From the NCBI GenBank assembly GCA_045594105.1, contig JAZNXY010000105.1, forward strand, positions 1 through 48,488: DNA of 48,488 nucleotides. Reading direction: 5' to 3'. A program made the position numbers and the translations under genes. Source of the DNA: URNF01 sp045594105. Lineage in GTDB: Bacteria; Bacillota; Clostridia; Oscillospirales; Acutalibacteraceae. Of the stretch, positions 14,214-23,191 are shown in pieces. Each line of letters opens with the position of its first letter. Position 1 is the first letter of the stretch. The notes beneath the pieces are model-generated. The model was not told the origin of the DNA, ran no database searches, and saw nothing but the letters and a program-made list of their open reading frames with translations.

Positions 14214-15941
14214 ATGGGACGGTCAAGTAATAAAAATAAAAGGGAAAATACAGCGTTCATATATGTACGTTTATCCCGAGACGATGAGCTGGAGGGTGAA
14301 AGCTACAGCATAAGCAATCAAAAAAAGCTGTTGACCAAAATTGCCAAAGATAAGGGATATACCAACATCGTTGTGTTCTGTGATGACGGAATTTCCGGTG
14401 TAACAATGAATAGACCGGATTTCAACAAAATGCTTGAACAACTACGACTTGGTAAGGCTGCTGCAGTATTCGTAAAAGACCTTTCACGTTTGGGCAGGAA
14501 TTATATTGAAGTTGGACGTCTGACCGAGGAAATTTTTCCGGAACTTAACGTTCGATTAGTATCTGTTTCCGACAACCTTGATACCGACGAAGGTGATAGT
14601 GAGTTAACACCTATCAAAAACCTTTTCAATGAGTGGTATGCTCGTGACATCAGTAAAAAGAGACGGCTGAGCAACAAGATCAAAGGTGGCTCCGGCATTC
14701 CTTTGAGTCCACCTCCTTATGGCTATATAAAAGATCCCGAAAACTCACAACGCTGGATAATCGATGATGAAGCAGCATATGTGGTTCGAAAGATTTTTGA
14801 TATGGCAATAGAAGGATTGGGTACATTTCAAATTGCTCTCTATCTTTCAGATAACAAGATATTAACGCCTACAGAGTATGCTAACAGAAAAGGAATTAGA
14901 AAAGCCGGCGGTAACACCGGAAAAAACTCCACAGATCCTTATCGTTGGGGACAATCCACCGTTGGAAAGATTCTTTCAACGCAAGAATACTGCGGAGATG
15001 TAATAAACTTCAAGACCTATTCCATATCGTACAAAAATAAAAAGAGGCACGCAAACGATCCTGAGAACATATTAGTTTTCAAGGATGTCCACGAAGCCAT
15101 TATCGACCGAACAATATTTGAAACAATACAATTAAAGAGGGGCAAGATTAGAAAACGCACTATGTCCAATGGAGAACATAATATGTTTTCAGGCTTGCTT
15201 GTGTGTTCGGATTGTGGTAAAAATCTGCATTATCACTGTAATAATCGGAATATCTGTTATTATAGCTGCCCTGGATATAATCAAGGAAAGCGTAAAGACT
15301 GTAACTCTACTCATTATATTCGATTAGATTTTCTACAGGAAGTTGTTCTTGCGGAAATACGAAGACTGACTCGATTCGCCTGTAAATATGAGCAGGAATT
15401 TGTAAGGGTTGTAAGTGAGTTTTCTAAAAACGCTTTACAATCTCAAATCAGTGCTTATCAAAGCGAATATAAAACACTCACTGCTCGTGACAAGGAACTT
15501 GATAGAATTTTTGAAAGGCTTTATGAGGATAATCTTTCTGGAAAAATATCCGATGAACGTTTTAAGAAAATGTCAGCAAGTTACGATGAAGAGCAAAACG
15601 GTGTTAAAGAACGTATGTCTAGTCTTCATACAATTATCGAAGAGTTGTCAAGCAAGGCAATTTCAAGTGAAAAATTTAAAGAAGCCGTTAAGAAGTATAC
15701 GAGAGTTCAAAAACTTACGGCGCGAATGGTTAGAGAGCTGATCGAACATATTGAGGTCTATCACACTGAGGTCATTGATGGTGTAAAGACACAAAAAATT
15801 GTTATTTATTATAACTGTATCGGCGCCATTGAAATTCCCGAGGATATACCGATTCCGGAAGCAGAGATCACAATGCAAACAAGAAAAGGTGTAGAAGTAA
15901 CGTATCTTCCGACTTCTGCATCGGATGAATCAACAGCTTAG
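14214..15941 (+). CDS. large serine recombinase (TnpX/DUF4368 type)
   Basis: 575 residues. The N-terminal resolvase domain (about 13-165) has catalytic S21 preceded by R19, plus D89, R92 and R95 in KDLSRLGRNY. A recombinase domain follows (about 170-300), then a zinc ribbon with C331, C334, C352 and C363, a coiled-coil stretch (about 395-490), and a C-terminal DUF4368-like part (EHIEVYHTEVIDG...IVIYYN). The enzyme cuts and rejoins DNA at att sites through a phosphoserine link to excise and insert the element. AAGGAGG lies seven bases before ATG. Such genes usually sit at the very end of their element, so the junction with host DNA is expected shortly after 15941. All catalytic residues are present. 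Confidence 0.95.
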   Translation: MGRSSNKNKRENTAFIYVRLSRDDELEGESYSISNQKKLLTKIAKDKGYTNIVVFCDDGISGVTMNRPDFNKMLEQLRLGKAAAVFVKDLSRLGRNYIEVGRLTEEIFPELNVRLVSVSDNLDTDEGDSELTPIKNLFNEWYARDISKKRRLSNKIKGGSGIPLSPPPYGYIKDPENSQRWIIDDEAAYVVRKIFDMAIEGLGTFQIALYLSDNKILTPTEYANRKGIRKAGGNTGKNSTDPYRWGQSTVGKILSTQEYCGDVINFKTYSISYKNKKRHANDPENILVFKDVHEAIIDRTIFETIQLKRGKIRKRTMSNGEHNMFSGLLVCSDCGKNLHYHCNNRNICYYSCPGYNQGKRKDCNSTHYIRLDFLQEVVLAEIRRLTRFACKYEQEFVRVVSEFSKNALQSQISAYQSEYKTLTARDKELDRIFERLYEDNLSGKISDERFKKMSASYDEEQNGVKERMSSLHTIIEELSSKAISSEKFKEAVKKYTRVQKLTARMVRELIEHIEVYHTEVIDGVKTQKIVIYYNCIGAIEIPEDIPIPEAEITMQTRKGVEVTYLPTSASDESTA

Positions 15942-15989
15942 CTTTTTATTCTTAAAAGAACAGCAAAATTAAACTGGAAAATGTGCACA

Positions 15990-16044
15990 TAAAAAAGCAG
16001 AGTGTTCTTACAAGAAACCTCTCGGTTACTATAAGAACACTCTG
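15990..16044 (-). terminator. intrinsic terminator of tRNA-Pro
   Basis: CAGAGTGTTCTTA (15998-16010) and TAAGAACACTCTG (16032-16044) form a perfect 13-bp stem, followed on the minus strand by CTTTTTTA. It begins two bases after the tRNA 3' end. Confidence 0.9.
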
Positions 16045-16046
16045 TA

Positions 16047-16122
16047 TGGTCCGAGTGACAGGGATCGGACCTGCGGCCTGATGGTCCCAAACCACCCGCG
16101 CTCCCAGCTGCGCCACACCCGG
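16047..16122 (-). tRNA. tRNA-Pro(UGG)
   Basis: 76 nt with encoded CCA. Acceptor stem CCGGGTG/CACTCGG, D stem GCGC/GCGC, anticodon stem GGTGG/CCATC with loop TTTGGGA giving anticodon TGG, T stem GCAGG/CCTGT. The T loop is TCCGATC: position 55, almost always T, is C here. A terminator follows directly. The gene lies just beyond the recombinase and may be element-borne or host. Confidence 0.88.
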
Positions 16123-16147
16123 ATATCTATTCAATTTTTCTCGCTTT

Positions 16148-16192
16148 TGCGTGGAAGTGGGACAAACTGTGGTCAAACGCAAATTCCACGCA
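16148..16192. repeat. 9-bp inverted repeat upstream of tRNA-Pro
   Basis: TGCGTGGAA (16148-16156) is inverted as TTCCACGCA (16184-16192). On the plus strand a T-run follows, so it could be a terminator for that direction; it is also a candidate recombinase or integration-related site because it lies in the presumed junction region. Confidence 0.5.
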
Positions 16193-16208
16193 TTTTTAAG
16201 TTTTCTTA

Positions 16209-16248
16209 AAACCCCGAAAGTCCGCACCGTTAAAGGCTTTTCGGGACT
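16209..16248 (-). terminator. hairpin downstream of the tRNA-Pro fragment
   Basis: CCCGAAA and TTTCGGG form a 7-bp perfect stem extended by imperfect pairs, followed on the minus strand by GTTTTAAG. It sits where the terminator of the truncated tRNA gene would be expected. Confidence 0.5.
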
Positions 16249-16282
16249 TCTACAAAATCTGGGCTTTAACTGCTAGGCACGC

Positions 16283-16320
16283 TCCCAAATGTCGCGCGCT
16301 GCCAACTGCGCCACATCTCG
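16283..16320 (-). pseudogene. 5' half of a second tRNA-Pro, cut at the anticodon loop
   Basis: Positions 1-38 of a tRNA-Pro are present: acceptor strand CGAGATG, D arm GCGC-AGTTGGCA-GCGC, anticodon-stem 5' strand CGACA and complete loop TTTGGGA. After loop base 38 the sequence stops matching: the expected TGTCG stem strand, T arm and CATCTCG acceptor strand are absent in the next 150 bases. It resembles the neighbouring intact tRNA-Pro, with many base differences. Confidence 0.7.
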
Positions 16321-16418
16321 AAATGTAATTTTTCAAAAGCGGTGTCACTATTGTATGCGAAAAGCGGGGGTTTGTCAACAGCAAGAACAGGAGTTTATGC
16401 AAAAACGCACAAAACACC

Positions 16419-16448
16419 TTGCAACTATGCTGTCGGACGGGGTATACT
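16419..16448 (+). promoter_or_regulatory. promoter of the MGMT-like gene
   Basis: TTGCAA (16419-16424), 18-bp spacer, TATACT (16443-16448), about 25 bases before the ATG. Confidence 0.6.
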
Positions 16449-16473
16449 GTAAAGTGTACAGGGGGTAGAGTTG

Positions 16474-16773
16474 ATGAGCGTTTTTGAACGAATTTATGAA
16501 GTGGTGCAAACCATCCCGAAGGGGAGGGTGGCGACCTATGGACAGGTGGCATTGCTCGCAGGCAATCCCCGTTGGGCACGGGTGGTTGGTTATGCGTTAC
16601 ACGTCAATCCCCGCCCGGGTGAAATTCCTTGTCACCGTGTAGTAAACCGTGAAGGGCGGGTGGCGCCGGCATTTGCTTTTGGTGGAGAGGATGTACAACG
16701 TCAGCTGCTCGAGGCCGAAGGTATCATGTTTGAGCTGGATGGGCATATTGACTTGAAAAAATACGGTATCTAG
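16474..16773 (+). CDS. MGMT-family alkylated-DNA repair protein, single domain
   Basis: 99 residues from ATG 16474, preceded by AGGGGG; an in-frame TTG lies just upstream. It corresponds only to the C-terminal DNA-binding/active-site domain of O6-alkylguanine methyltransferases: GRVATYGQVALLAG helix region, the arginine-finger helix (RVVGYALHVNP), and the active-site motif PCHRVV with the acceptor cysteine. Alkyltransferase-like (ATL) proteins share this size but usually carry Trp in place of that Cys, so this protein may be a true one-domain methyltransferase. It is convergent with the permease gene, overlapping it by four bases. Chromosomal-type codon use begins here. Confidence 0.9.
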   Translation: MSVFERIYEVVQTIPKGRVATYGQVALLAGNPRWARVVGYALHVNPRPGEIPCHRVVNREGRVAPAFAFGGEDVQRQLLEAEGIMFELDGHIDLKKYGI

Positions 16774-18047
16774 ACAACCAACAACAATCCTAAAAGTGCG
16801 GCAACAAGGGTGGGTACCGCTACCGCAACGCCGTATTTCATAAACTGCTTGAAGGATAGCAGGATACCGTGGGTACGCAGCAGGGATTTGAACATAATAC
16901 CTGCCAAAGCACCCAGCGGTGTGCAATACGCACCGATGTTAGAGCCGATCACAGCGGCAAACAATGCGGCGGGACTATCCACCACTGCCGAAAACAGCAC
17001 ACTCATCGGAATGTTATTGATAATATTTGCGGCGAGAAACGAGGCGGTACCGTAGGTCAACACGGCATTGCCTGCGGAAAGCATATCGCCTATGAAAGCG
17101 GTGACACCGAATTTTGTGAGGGTCAAAACCAACACAAACATAGACAGTACAAAGGGTACTGTTTCAAACGGTGCTCTGCGGAGGGTGGCACCTAAAATAT
17201 GTAAGGGACGTCTGCGTGCGACGAGATATACGGTGACGGTTGTGACCAAAGACACAAGTGCACCGAGTGAGATACCCCACATGGGCAAGGAAATATATGC
17301 TGATAATACCAATAAAATGATACATACCGCCAGGTGTACCACACCGATGATAAGCAAAACGGGGTCCTGCACCGAAAACTGCGGATAGCCCTGCTCGATG
17401 GGCTTTGTGAGGTCTTTGCGGAACAACAGCCATAACGCCAGAAAGGAAACCGCACCCGCAAAAACGGTGGGCAGCCACATGACCTTGAGATATCCGATGA
17501 AATTCACGTCGGCGGCGAGGTACATATTGGTGGGATTGCCAATGAGCAGTGCCATACTCCACGTATTTGCCGCCACAAACGAGCAAAGCAGATAGGGGAG
17601 CGGGCGGATGTTGGCATTTGCCGCAAAGTAGCAGATAAACGGTGTGAAGGTCAGCACCACCACGTCATTTGACGTAAAGACGGTAAGCACCGATACGATG
17701 AGATACAGATAACAGAAAAGCCGCAGCTGGCTGAATTGTGCTCGTCGCAACACAGCGGCGGCAAGCAACGAGAAAAAGCCCGTTGCATCCAGAAACACAG
17801 ATAAAAGGGTCATCGAAAGGAATAATACGAGGATTTTTATGGGGTTCATTGCGGTGTCTGCGGTAAGCCCGGCCAACAGCTCGGCAAGTGACAGCTTACC
17901 GCTTGCCAATAATGCAACCGCACCGATAAGCGGCGGCAGCCAATAGATACTGACGGTGTGTTTGCCTATAGTGACCGCCGGCTTTGTGCATACGAGTGTC
18001 ATCAGTGCCGCACAGGTCAGTATACAAATAACCGCAACTGTTATCAT
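16770..18047 (-). CDS. ArsB/SLC13-type ion permease
   Basis: 425 residues from the ATG at 18045-18047, chosen because AGGGGTG precedes it; a TTG 45 bases upstream would add an unlikely leader. About 11 membrane helices are visible. Family motifs include FTSNDVVVLTFTP and LIGNPTNMY in the first half, and NIINNIPMSVLF and GSNIGAYCTPLGALAG in the second, the paired re-entrant regions of ArsB/CitM-type transporters. No arsR or arsA is adjacent, so arsenite export is not established; dicarboxylate or other anion transport is equally possible. Acts in the cytoplasmic membrane. Its promoter overlaps the divergent typA promoter region. Confidence 0.85.
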   Translation of the reverse strand: MITVAVICILTCAALMTLVCTKPAVTIGKHTVSIYWLPPLIGAVALLASGKLSLAELLAGLTADTAMNPIKILVLFLSMTLLSVFLDATGFFSLLAAAVLRRAQFSQLRLFCYLYLIVSVLTVFTSNDVVVLTFTPFICYFAANANIRPLPYLLCSFVAANTWSMALLIGNPTNMYLAADVNFIGYLKVMWLPTVFAGAVSFLALWLLFRKDLTKPIEQGYPQFSVQDPVLLIIGVVHLAVCIILLVLSAYISLPMWGISLGALVSLVTTVTVYLVARRRPLHILGATLRRAPFETVPFVLSMFVLVLTLTKFGVTAFIGDMLSAGNAVLTYGTASFLAANIINNIPMSVLFSAVVDSPAALFAAVIGSNIGAYCTPLGALAGIMFKSLLRTHGILLSFKQFMKYGVAVAVPTLVAALLGLLLVV

Positions 18048-18070
18048 CCGAATCACCCCTTTCGCAAAAG

Positions 18071-18099
18071 AATATACCACACAATTTTGCAAAATCCAA
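18071..18099 (-). promoter_or_regulatory. promoter of the permease gene
   Basis: On the minus strand TTGGAT (18094-18099), 17-bp spacer, TATATT (18071-18076), upstream of the ATG at 18047. Confidence 0.55.
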
Positions 18100-18106
18100 T
18101 ATTTTG

Positions 18107-18135
18107 TTGCAAAAAAACAAGGTATATGCTAAAAT
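18107..18135 (+). promoter_or_regulatory. promoter of the typA operon
   Basis: TTGCAA (18107-18112), 17-bp spacer, TAAAAT (18130-18135), 50 bases before typA, divergent from the permease promoter. Confidence 0.6.
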
Positions 18136-18185
18136 TATGCGGATACTGCCGCAAGGCAAGTTTATAAAGATAAGGAAGTTTCAGT

Positions 18186-20015
18186 ATGGCAACGAGAGAA
18201 AACTTACGGAATGTTGCAATTATCGCCCACGTTGACCACGGTAAGACCACCCTGGTGGACCAAATGCTGCATCAGAGCGGCATTTTTCGTTCTAACGAAC
18301 AGGTGGCGGAACGTGTGATGGACTCGGGTGATCTTGAGAAAGAGAGAGGCATCACCATCCTGTCCAAAAACACGGCGGTGATGTATAAAGATACCAAAAT
18401 CAATATCGTGGACACCCCCGGTCATGCGGATTTTGGCGGTGAGGTGGAACGTATTCTGCAGATGGTAGACGGTGTTTTACTGCTTGTGGATGCGTTTGAG
18501 GGTTGTATGCCACAGACCCGTTTCGTGCTGAAAAAGGCCTTGGCACTCGGCAAGCGACCGGTAGTTGTGGTCAATAAAATTGACCGTGACGGTGCACGCC
18601 CTGCTGAGGTCATCGATGAGCTGCTGGACCTGTTTATTGAGCTGGGTGCGGATGATGACCAGATAGATTTTCCCGTGGTATATGCCTCGGGCAGAGATGG
18701 CTATGCAGGCCTTACGCCTGATGTACGCAGCGGTGATATGGAGCCGTTGTTTGAAGCGATTTTGCAGTACGTACCTGCACCCGAAGGGGATGAACAAGCA
18801 CCGCTGCAGATTTTGTTTACCAATATCGATCACGATGAATATGTAGGTCGTATCGGTATCGGCCGTGTGGTGCGTGGTACGGTGCACAACGGACAGGCGG
18901 TTACCGTTTGCCACGCAGACGGTAAAACCTCTCATGCACGTATTGGCAAATTATTCCAGTTTGAAGGATTACGCCGTGTGGAACACGAAAATGCCACCAT
19001 TGGTGACCTGGTTGCTGTAACCGGTATTCCCGAAATCAGCATCGGTGAGACGGCGTGTCATCCTGAGCACATTGACCCATTGCCGTTCGTGCATATTGAT
19101 GAACCGACCATTTCCATGCTATTTATGGTTAACAACAGTCCCTTTGCCGGTCAGGAAGGCAAGTTTGTAACCAGCCGCAACCTGCGTGACCGTCTCTTCA
19201 AAGAGGTAGAAACCAACGTCAGTATGCGTGTCAGGGAAACCGATTCCACCGATGCTTTTGAAGTGTCCGGTCGTGGCGAATTGCACCTGTCTATATTGAT
19301 TGAAACCATGCGCCGTCAGGGCTTCGAGTTTGCTGTCAGCCGTCCGCAGGTGATTTACAAGGAGGATGCTGCAGGTAATCTTTTAGAGCCGATGGAGCTG
19401 TTGATGATTGAGGTGCCCGAGCAGTACGTGGGTGCCGTTATGGAGAAATTGGGCCCACGCAAAGCGGAAATTCGTAATATGGGTACACGTGATACGGGTG
19501 TCAGCCATCTGGAGTTCCGTATTCCGTCCCGTGGACTTATGGGTTATCGCCAGCAGTTTTTGACCGATACCAACGGTAACGGTATTATGAACAGCGTGTT
19601 TGACGGCTATGAGCCGTACGCAGGCGAGATCCCGCAGCGTGTGCAGGGCTCTCTTGTTGTGTTTGAAACGGGTGAGACCAGCACCTACGGTTTGTACAAT
19701 GCACAGGAGCGTGGTGTGCTGTTCGTCGGTGCGGGCGTGCCTGTATATGAGGGTATGATCGTCGGTCAATCCCCGAAGGATGAGGATATTGCCGTAAATG
19801 TCTGTAAGAAAAAACACGTCACCAACATGCGTGCCTCCGGCTCGGATGAGGCATTGCGTTTGACTACGCCCACGGTACTGTCTTTGGAACAGTCTCTGGA
19901 GTTTATTAACGACGATGAATTGGTGGAGGTAACACCCCTGTCCATTCGCCTGCGTAAAAAGATTCTGTCTCAGGAACAGCGAATGAAGCAGGCAGCAAAG
20001 AAAAAGAACGGATAA
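18186..20015 (+). CDS. typA: ribosome-associated GTPase BipA/TypA
   Basis: 609 residues, normal family length. The G domain has G1 AHVDHGKTT (about 14-22), the G3 motif DTPGHADF and the G4 motif NKIDRDGA. EF-G-like domains II, III and V follow, and the C-terminal BipA-specific domain contains GLYNAQERGVLFVGAG. TypA is a translational GTPase acting on ribosome assembly and stress adaptation at the 50S subunit. AAGGAAG lies upstream of ATG. The stop codon is followed immediately by the ATG of comEC, so the genes are translationally coupled, which is an unusual pairing. Confidence 0.97.
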   Translation: MATRENLRNVAIIAHVDHGKTTLVDQMLHQSGIFRSNEQVAERVMDSGDLEKERGITILSKNTAVMYKDTKINIVDTPGHADFGGEVERILQMVDGVLLLVDAFEGCMPQTRFVLKKALALGKRPVVVVNKIDRDGARPAEVIDELLDLFIELGADDDQIDFPVVYASGRDGYAGLTPDVRSGDMEPLFEAILQYVPAPEGDEQAPLQILFTNIDHDEYVGRIGIGRVVRGTVHNGQAVTVCHADGKTSHARIGKLFQFEGLRRVEHENATIGDLVAVTGIPEISIGETACHPEHIDPLPFVHIDEPTISMLFMVNNSPFAGQEGKFVTSRNLRDRLFKEVETNVSMRVRETDSTDAFEVSGRGELHLSILIETMRRQGFEFAVSRPQVIYKEDAAGNLLEPMELLMIEVPEQYVGAVMEKLGPRKAEIRNMGTRDTGVSHLEFRIPSRGLMGYRQQFLTDTNGNGIMNSVFDGYEPYAGEIPQRVQGSLVVFETGETSTYGLYNAQERGVLFVGAGVPVYEGMIVGQSPKDEDIAVNVCKKKHVTNMRASGSDEALRLTTPTVLSLEQSLEFINDDELVEVTPLSIRLRKKILSQEQRMKQAAKKKNG

Positions 20016-22166
20016 ATGTCTCCTCGCAGACCTGTATATGTTGTTGCACTCGCAGTTTTCTTTACTACGACATTTCTGACGATAATCGGCGAGCAAAACG
20101 GGTGGCCGATTGCTTTGTGTGCGGCACTTTTGCTTGCAGTCGTCTTGTGTATACCGATGTTGCGCCGTGTCGGTACGCTGTGTTTGATAATATGCGCCGT
20201 GATGCTGTCCTCACTCGGTACGTATGTGTTCTTTACCAACACCGTGTTACCGCTCGCTGCGTTTGATGGTGATTTGGTCACGGTGACGGCACGGGTGAGT
20301 GCGGTTACGGCGGATGAGGATACACGGTATGTGTTAACGGTGGCAGACAGCGACCGCTTGCCGAAGGGTACGCAGTTGTCGGTGACCGATGACGTTGGTG
20401 CTGCATTGCCTACGTATAGTTTTGTACGTGGCTCGGTGGTTTTGTATACCTCCGACAGTCCTGCACTGCACGGAGACGGCATTTTTTTGACAGGGTCATT
20501 GGACGCGGTGTATAAAACCTCGCCGCCGCAGCTTACCTTGCTTGAACGTGTTACCGTTGGCTTGCGTAATCGCTTTTTTGACGCCGTATATACGGTGATG
20601 CCCACCGCACAGGCGGCATTTATTGAGGGCGTTTGCATGGGTGATGTATCCAACGTGTCGGCGGATATCATCACCGATTTTCGTAAAAGCGGTCTGGCAC
20701 ACCTGACGGTGGTGTCGGGCTTACATATGACTGTGCTGAGCGGTGCGGTGCTTGGACTTCTGAAGAACTTGCGTGTACGTCGCAGCATCACTGTGGCGAT
20801 CACCTTGGCTACCGTGTGGTTGTTTATGCTGACGGTCGGTCTGTCGGTATCGGTGATGCGTGCCGCTGTTATGCTGCATTGCTTGCTGATAGGCGGTATG
20901 TTCCGCCGTCGTGCGGATAGCCGTACCTCTCTTTCCATAGCATTACTGCTGATCGTATCTGCAAATCCGTATGCGGTGTGTGATGTCGGTTTTTTGCTGA
21001 GCTTTGCAGCGACCTGGGGAATGATTGTGCTTGTGCCGCTGTGGAACACGTGGATGACCTCTTTTTCTTGGATTGCGAAGCGGCCTTGGTTGCAAAGCTT
21101 TTTACAGCCAATTGGCTGTTCTTTGGCAGCAATGGTGTTTACAGCACCTGTTTGTGCAGAGGCGTTCGGCACAATATCGTTACTGGCACCGTTGTCTAAT
21201 CTGTTGACAGGTTGGCCTGTAACAGTAATGCTGCCGGCTGCTTTCTTGGGCAGCGTTTTGTATCAATTACCGTTTTTACACATCCTTGCAACACCTGTTT
21301 TATGGTTGGCAAGTGTGCTGGCAGAATGGGTGATGTCGGTTGCACGGTGGGTGGCATCCCTCTCGGCGGCCGTTTTGCAAATACGGCATCCCGTGTGGCT
21401 GCTGTTGTTGATGCTGTTGCCGTTTTCCTTATCGTGGGCAGCCAAGCTGTACGGCAAACGAGGAGTATGCCGAGTGGTCATCGCCAATGTGGCGGTGGTT
21501 GCCTGTGTGTCAGCTGCGTTTTCCTGCTTTTTTCACCGCTACGTGTCTGTACGTGTGGCAGGGTCGGGCTATGCCACTGTGACGGTGGCGGAAACCGCTT
21601 CGTTTACTGCGGCGGTTATATCCGGCGAAAATGCGTATGCGTACAATACGGCAAAACGGTATTTTGCTGCTTTTGGTATAGATGCCGTAGATGTATTGGT
21701 TGTCACTGAGGTCGGTAACGAGTCGGCATTGTTACTGGATGATTTGTTAAAGAGCATATCGGCAAAGACGGTGGTGTGCTCTGAAGAGGAGATACTTCCC
21801 GAAACGACCGCTTTGGCGGAAGGGGAAACGTTTTCTTATGATGATATGCTGTCGCTGACCACCATGGGTGGTTGGTGGCGTATGGATATCGGTGAAACGA
21901 GGGTATTGTTTACAGCGGACGGTGAGGTGACACAGCTGCCTGCCGATTGGCAGCACACCCATTTGGCGATTATCGGACAAACCGTTCCCGAAGATATATT
22001 GCGGCTGGATGCCTGCTATGCGTTGGCGATGTGTACCGTGAAAAACACCGCTAAAGTAACGGCGGCGTTACAAGATACGGAGTATCCTGTGACGGTGAAC
22101 GAGCAAATGACCTTTTTCACGGCGGGGCAGGGTGATTTGACACCTAATAATACGTTTTGGTTGTAA
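20016..22166 (+). CDS. comEC: ComEC/Rec2-type DNA-uptake channel
   Basis: 716 residues. An N-terminal hydrophobic segment and OB-like region (about 1-180) precede the competence domain (about 195-480) with the hallmark GLHMTVLSG preceded by GLAHLTVVS, and multiple membrane helices. The C-terminal part (about 500-716) occupies the position of the metallo-beta-lactamase domain, but the metal motif is absent: where THxDxDH would be expected the sequence reads VVTEVGNESALLLDD. It would form the membrane channel for DNA entry; without the nuclease-like site its activity may differ. The ATG abuts the typA stop with no clear ribosome binding site. Confidence 0.9.
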   Translation: MSPRRPVYVVALAVFFTTTFLTIIGEQNGWPIALCAALLLAVVLCIPMLRRVGTLCLIICAVMLSSLGTYVFFTNTVLPLAAFDGDLVTVTARVSAVTADEDTRYVLTVADSDRLPKGTQLSVTDDVGAALPTYSFVRGSVVLYTSDSPALHGDGIFLTGSLDAVYKTSPPQLTLLERVTVGLRNRFFDAVYTVMPTAQAAFIEGVCMGDVSNVSADIITDFRKSGLAHLTVVSGLHMTVLSGAVLGLLKNLRVRRSITVAITLATVWLFMLTVGLSVSVMRAAVMLHCLLIGGMFRRRADSRTSLSIALLLIVSANPYAVCDVGFLLSFAATWGMIVLVPLWNTWMTSFSWIAKRPWLQSFLQPIGCSLAAMVFTAPVCAEAFGTISLLAPLSNLLTGWPVTVMLPAAFLGSVLYQLPFLHILATPVLWLASVLAEWVMSVARWVASLSAAVLQIRHPVWLLLLMLLPFSLSWAAKLYGKRGVCRVVIANVAVVACVSAAFSCFFHRYVSVRVAGSGYATVTVAETASFTAAVISGENAYAYNTAKRYFAAFGIDAVDVLVVTEVGNESALLLDDLLKSISAKTVVCSEEEILPETTALAEGETFSYDDMLSLTTMGGWWRMDIGETRVLFTADGEVTQLPADWQHTHLAIIGQTVPEDILRLDACYALAMCTVKNTAKVTAALQDTEYPVTVNEQMTFFTAGQGDLTPNNTFWL

Positions 22167-22177
22167 GGAGGATGGCT

Positions 22178-23191
22178 GTGGCTTACGGAGAAAAGGATCT
22201 GCGTGAAGATTTGAAGGGCGAGCTGCGCCCCGTATATCTGTTGTACGGTGAGGAAGCATATCTGACCGCAAAGTATGCGGATGCCATCGGCAAAGCGGCG
22301 GTGGACGAGGATATGGGCGGGTTTAACCTGCAAAAGTTTGACGGCGAAACCGCATCTGTTGAACAACTGGAACAAGCAATCGATGCACTGCCGATGATGG
22401 CGGAACGTAAATGCGTGATTATCCGTGATCTGGACTTTACTGACGATGCGGTAGAGGAACGCATTTTGCCGCTGATTGAAAATCCTTCGGAAACCACTGT
22501 ACTGGTGCTGATGTATATGCGCTTACAGCCGACGGGCAAACAGGCAGTTTGGAAAACACTGCGTGATACGGTTGCAAAGGTCGGCGGCTTGGTGAAGTTT
22601 GCCAAACCTGCCGCCACCGAAATTACGGCAACCTTGTGTGCTCGTGCGGCACGCCGTAACTGTGTGCTGTCCTCCACCAATGCGAACTTCTTGATAGAAC
22701 AATGCGGTGACGATGTGTTGCTGCTGTGTAACGAGCTGGATAAGCTGGCGGCTATTGCAGACGGCGGCGAGATTACTGCGGCACTGATAAAAAAAGCGGC
22801 GACCCAAAACCTGGAAGCCAAGGGATACGAGCTGACCAAGGCGGTGTTATACCGCAAAAGCGATGAGGCGTACGCCATTTTAGATATTCTGCTTGGACAA
22901 CGGGAAGAGCCGACTATGATTTTGGCTTTGTTGATCGGCAGCTTCGTGGATATGTATCGCATGAAGGTGTCGGGTGTGTCGGCTGACGAGGTGTTGAACA
23001 CATTTCCGCAGATGTACGGCAGAAGCAAGGTTTCCCGCCTTACCTATGCGGCACGTGATGCCGCGCGTATGACCCCTGAACAGCTGTGTGAAAAGCTGGA
23101 GATTTTGGCTGAGGCGGATACCTTACTGAAATCCTCCCGTTCCAACCCTCGTTTTGTGTTGGAGCAGGCGATTGCGAAGTTGATGCTATGA
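22178..23191 (+). CDS. holA: DNA polymerase III delta subunit
   Basis: 337 residues from the GTG at 22178, picked because AAGGAGG (22165-22171) is six bases upstream; the ATG at 22172 is too close to the ribosome binding site. The family pattern is clear: PVYLLYGEEAYLTAKY at the N-terminus, a RecA-like AAA fold, then the helical C-terminal clamp-loader collar (EPTMILALLIGSF, SRLTYAARDAARM). The delta subunit opens the beta clamp during loading. It lies between comEC and rnmV, overlapping the latter by four bases, in the typA operon. Confidence 0.95.
   Translation: MAYGEKDLREDLKGELRPVYLLYGEEAYLTAKYADAIGKAAVDEDMGGFNLQKFDGETASVEQLEQAIDALPMMAERKCVIIRDLDFTDDAVEERILPLIENPSETTVLVLMYMRLQPTGKQAVWKTLRDTVAKVGGLVKFAKPAATEITATLCARAARRNCVLSSTNANFLIEQCGDDVLLLCNELDKLAAIADGGEITAALIKKAATQNLEAKGYELTKAVLYRKSDEAYAILDILLGQREEPTMILALLIGSFVDMYRMKVSGVSADEVLNTFPQMYGRSKVSRLTYAARDAARMTPEQLCEKLEILAEADTLLKSSRSNPRFVLEQAIAKLML

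Noticed and set aside
16770..18047. Arsenic resistance operon
   Set aside because: The permease is ArsB-like, but no arsR, arsA, arsC or arsD gene is adjacent.
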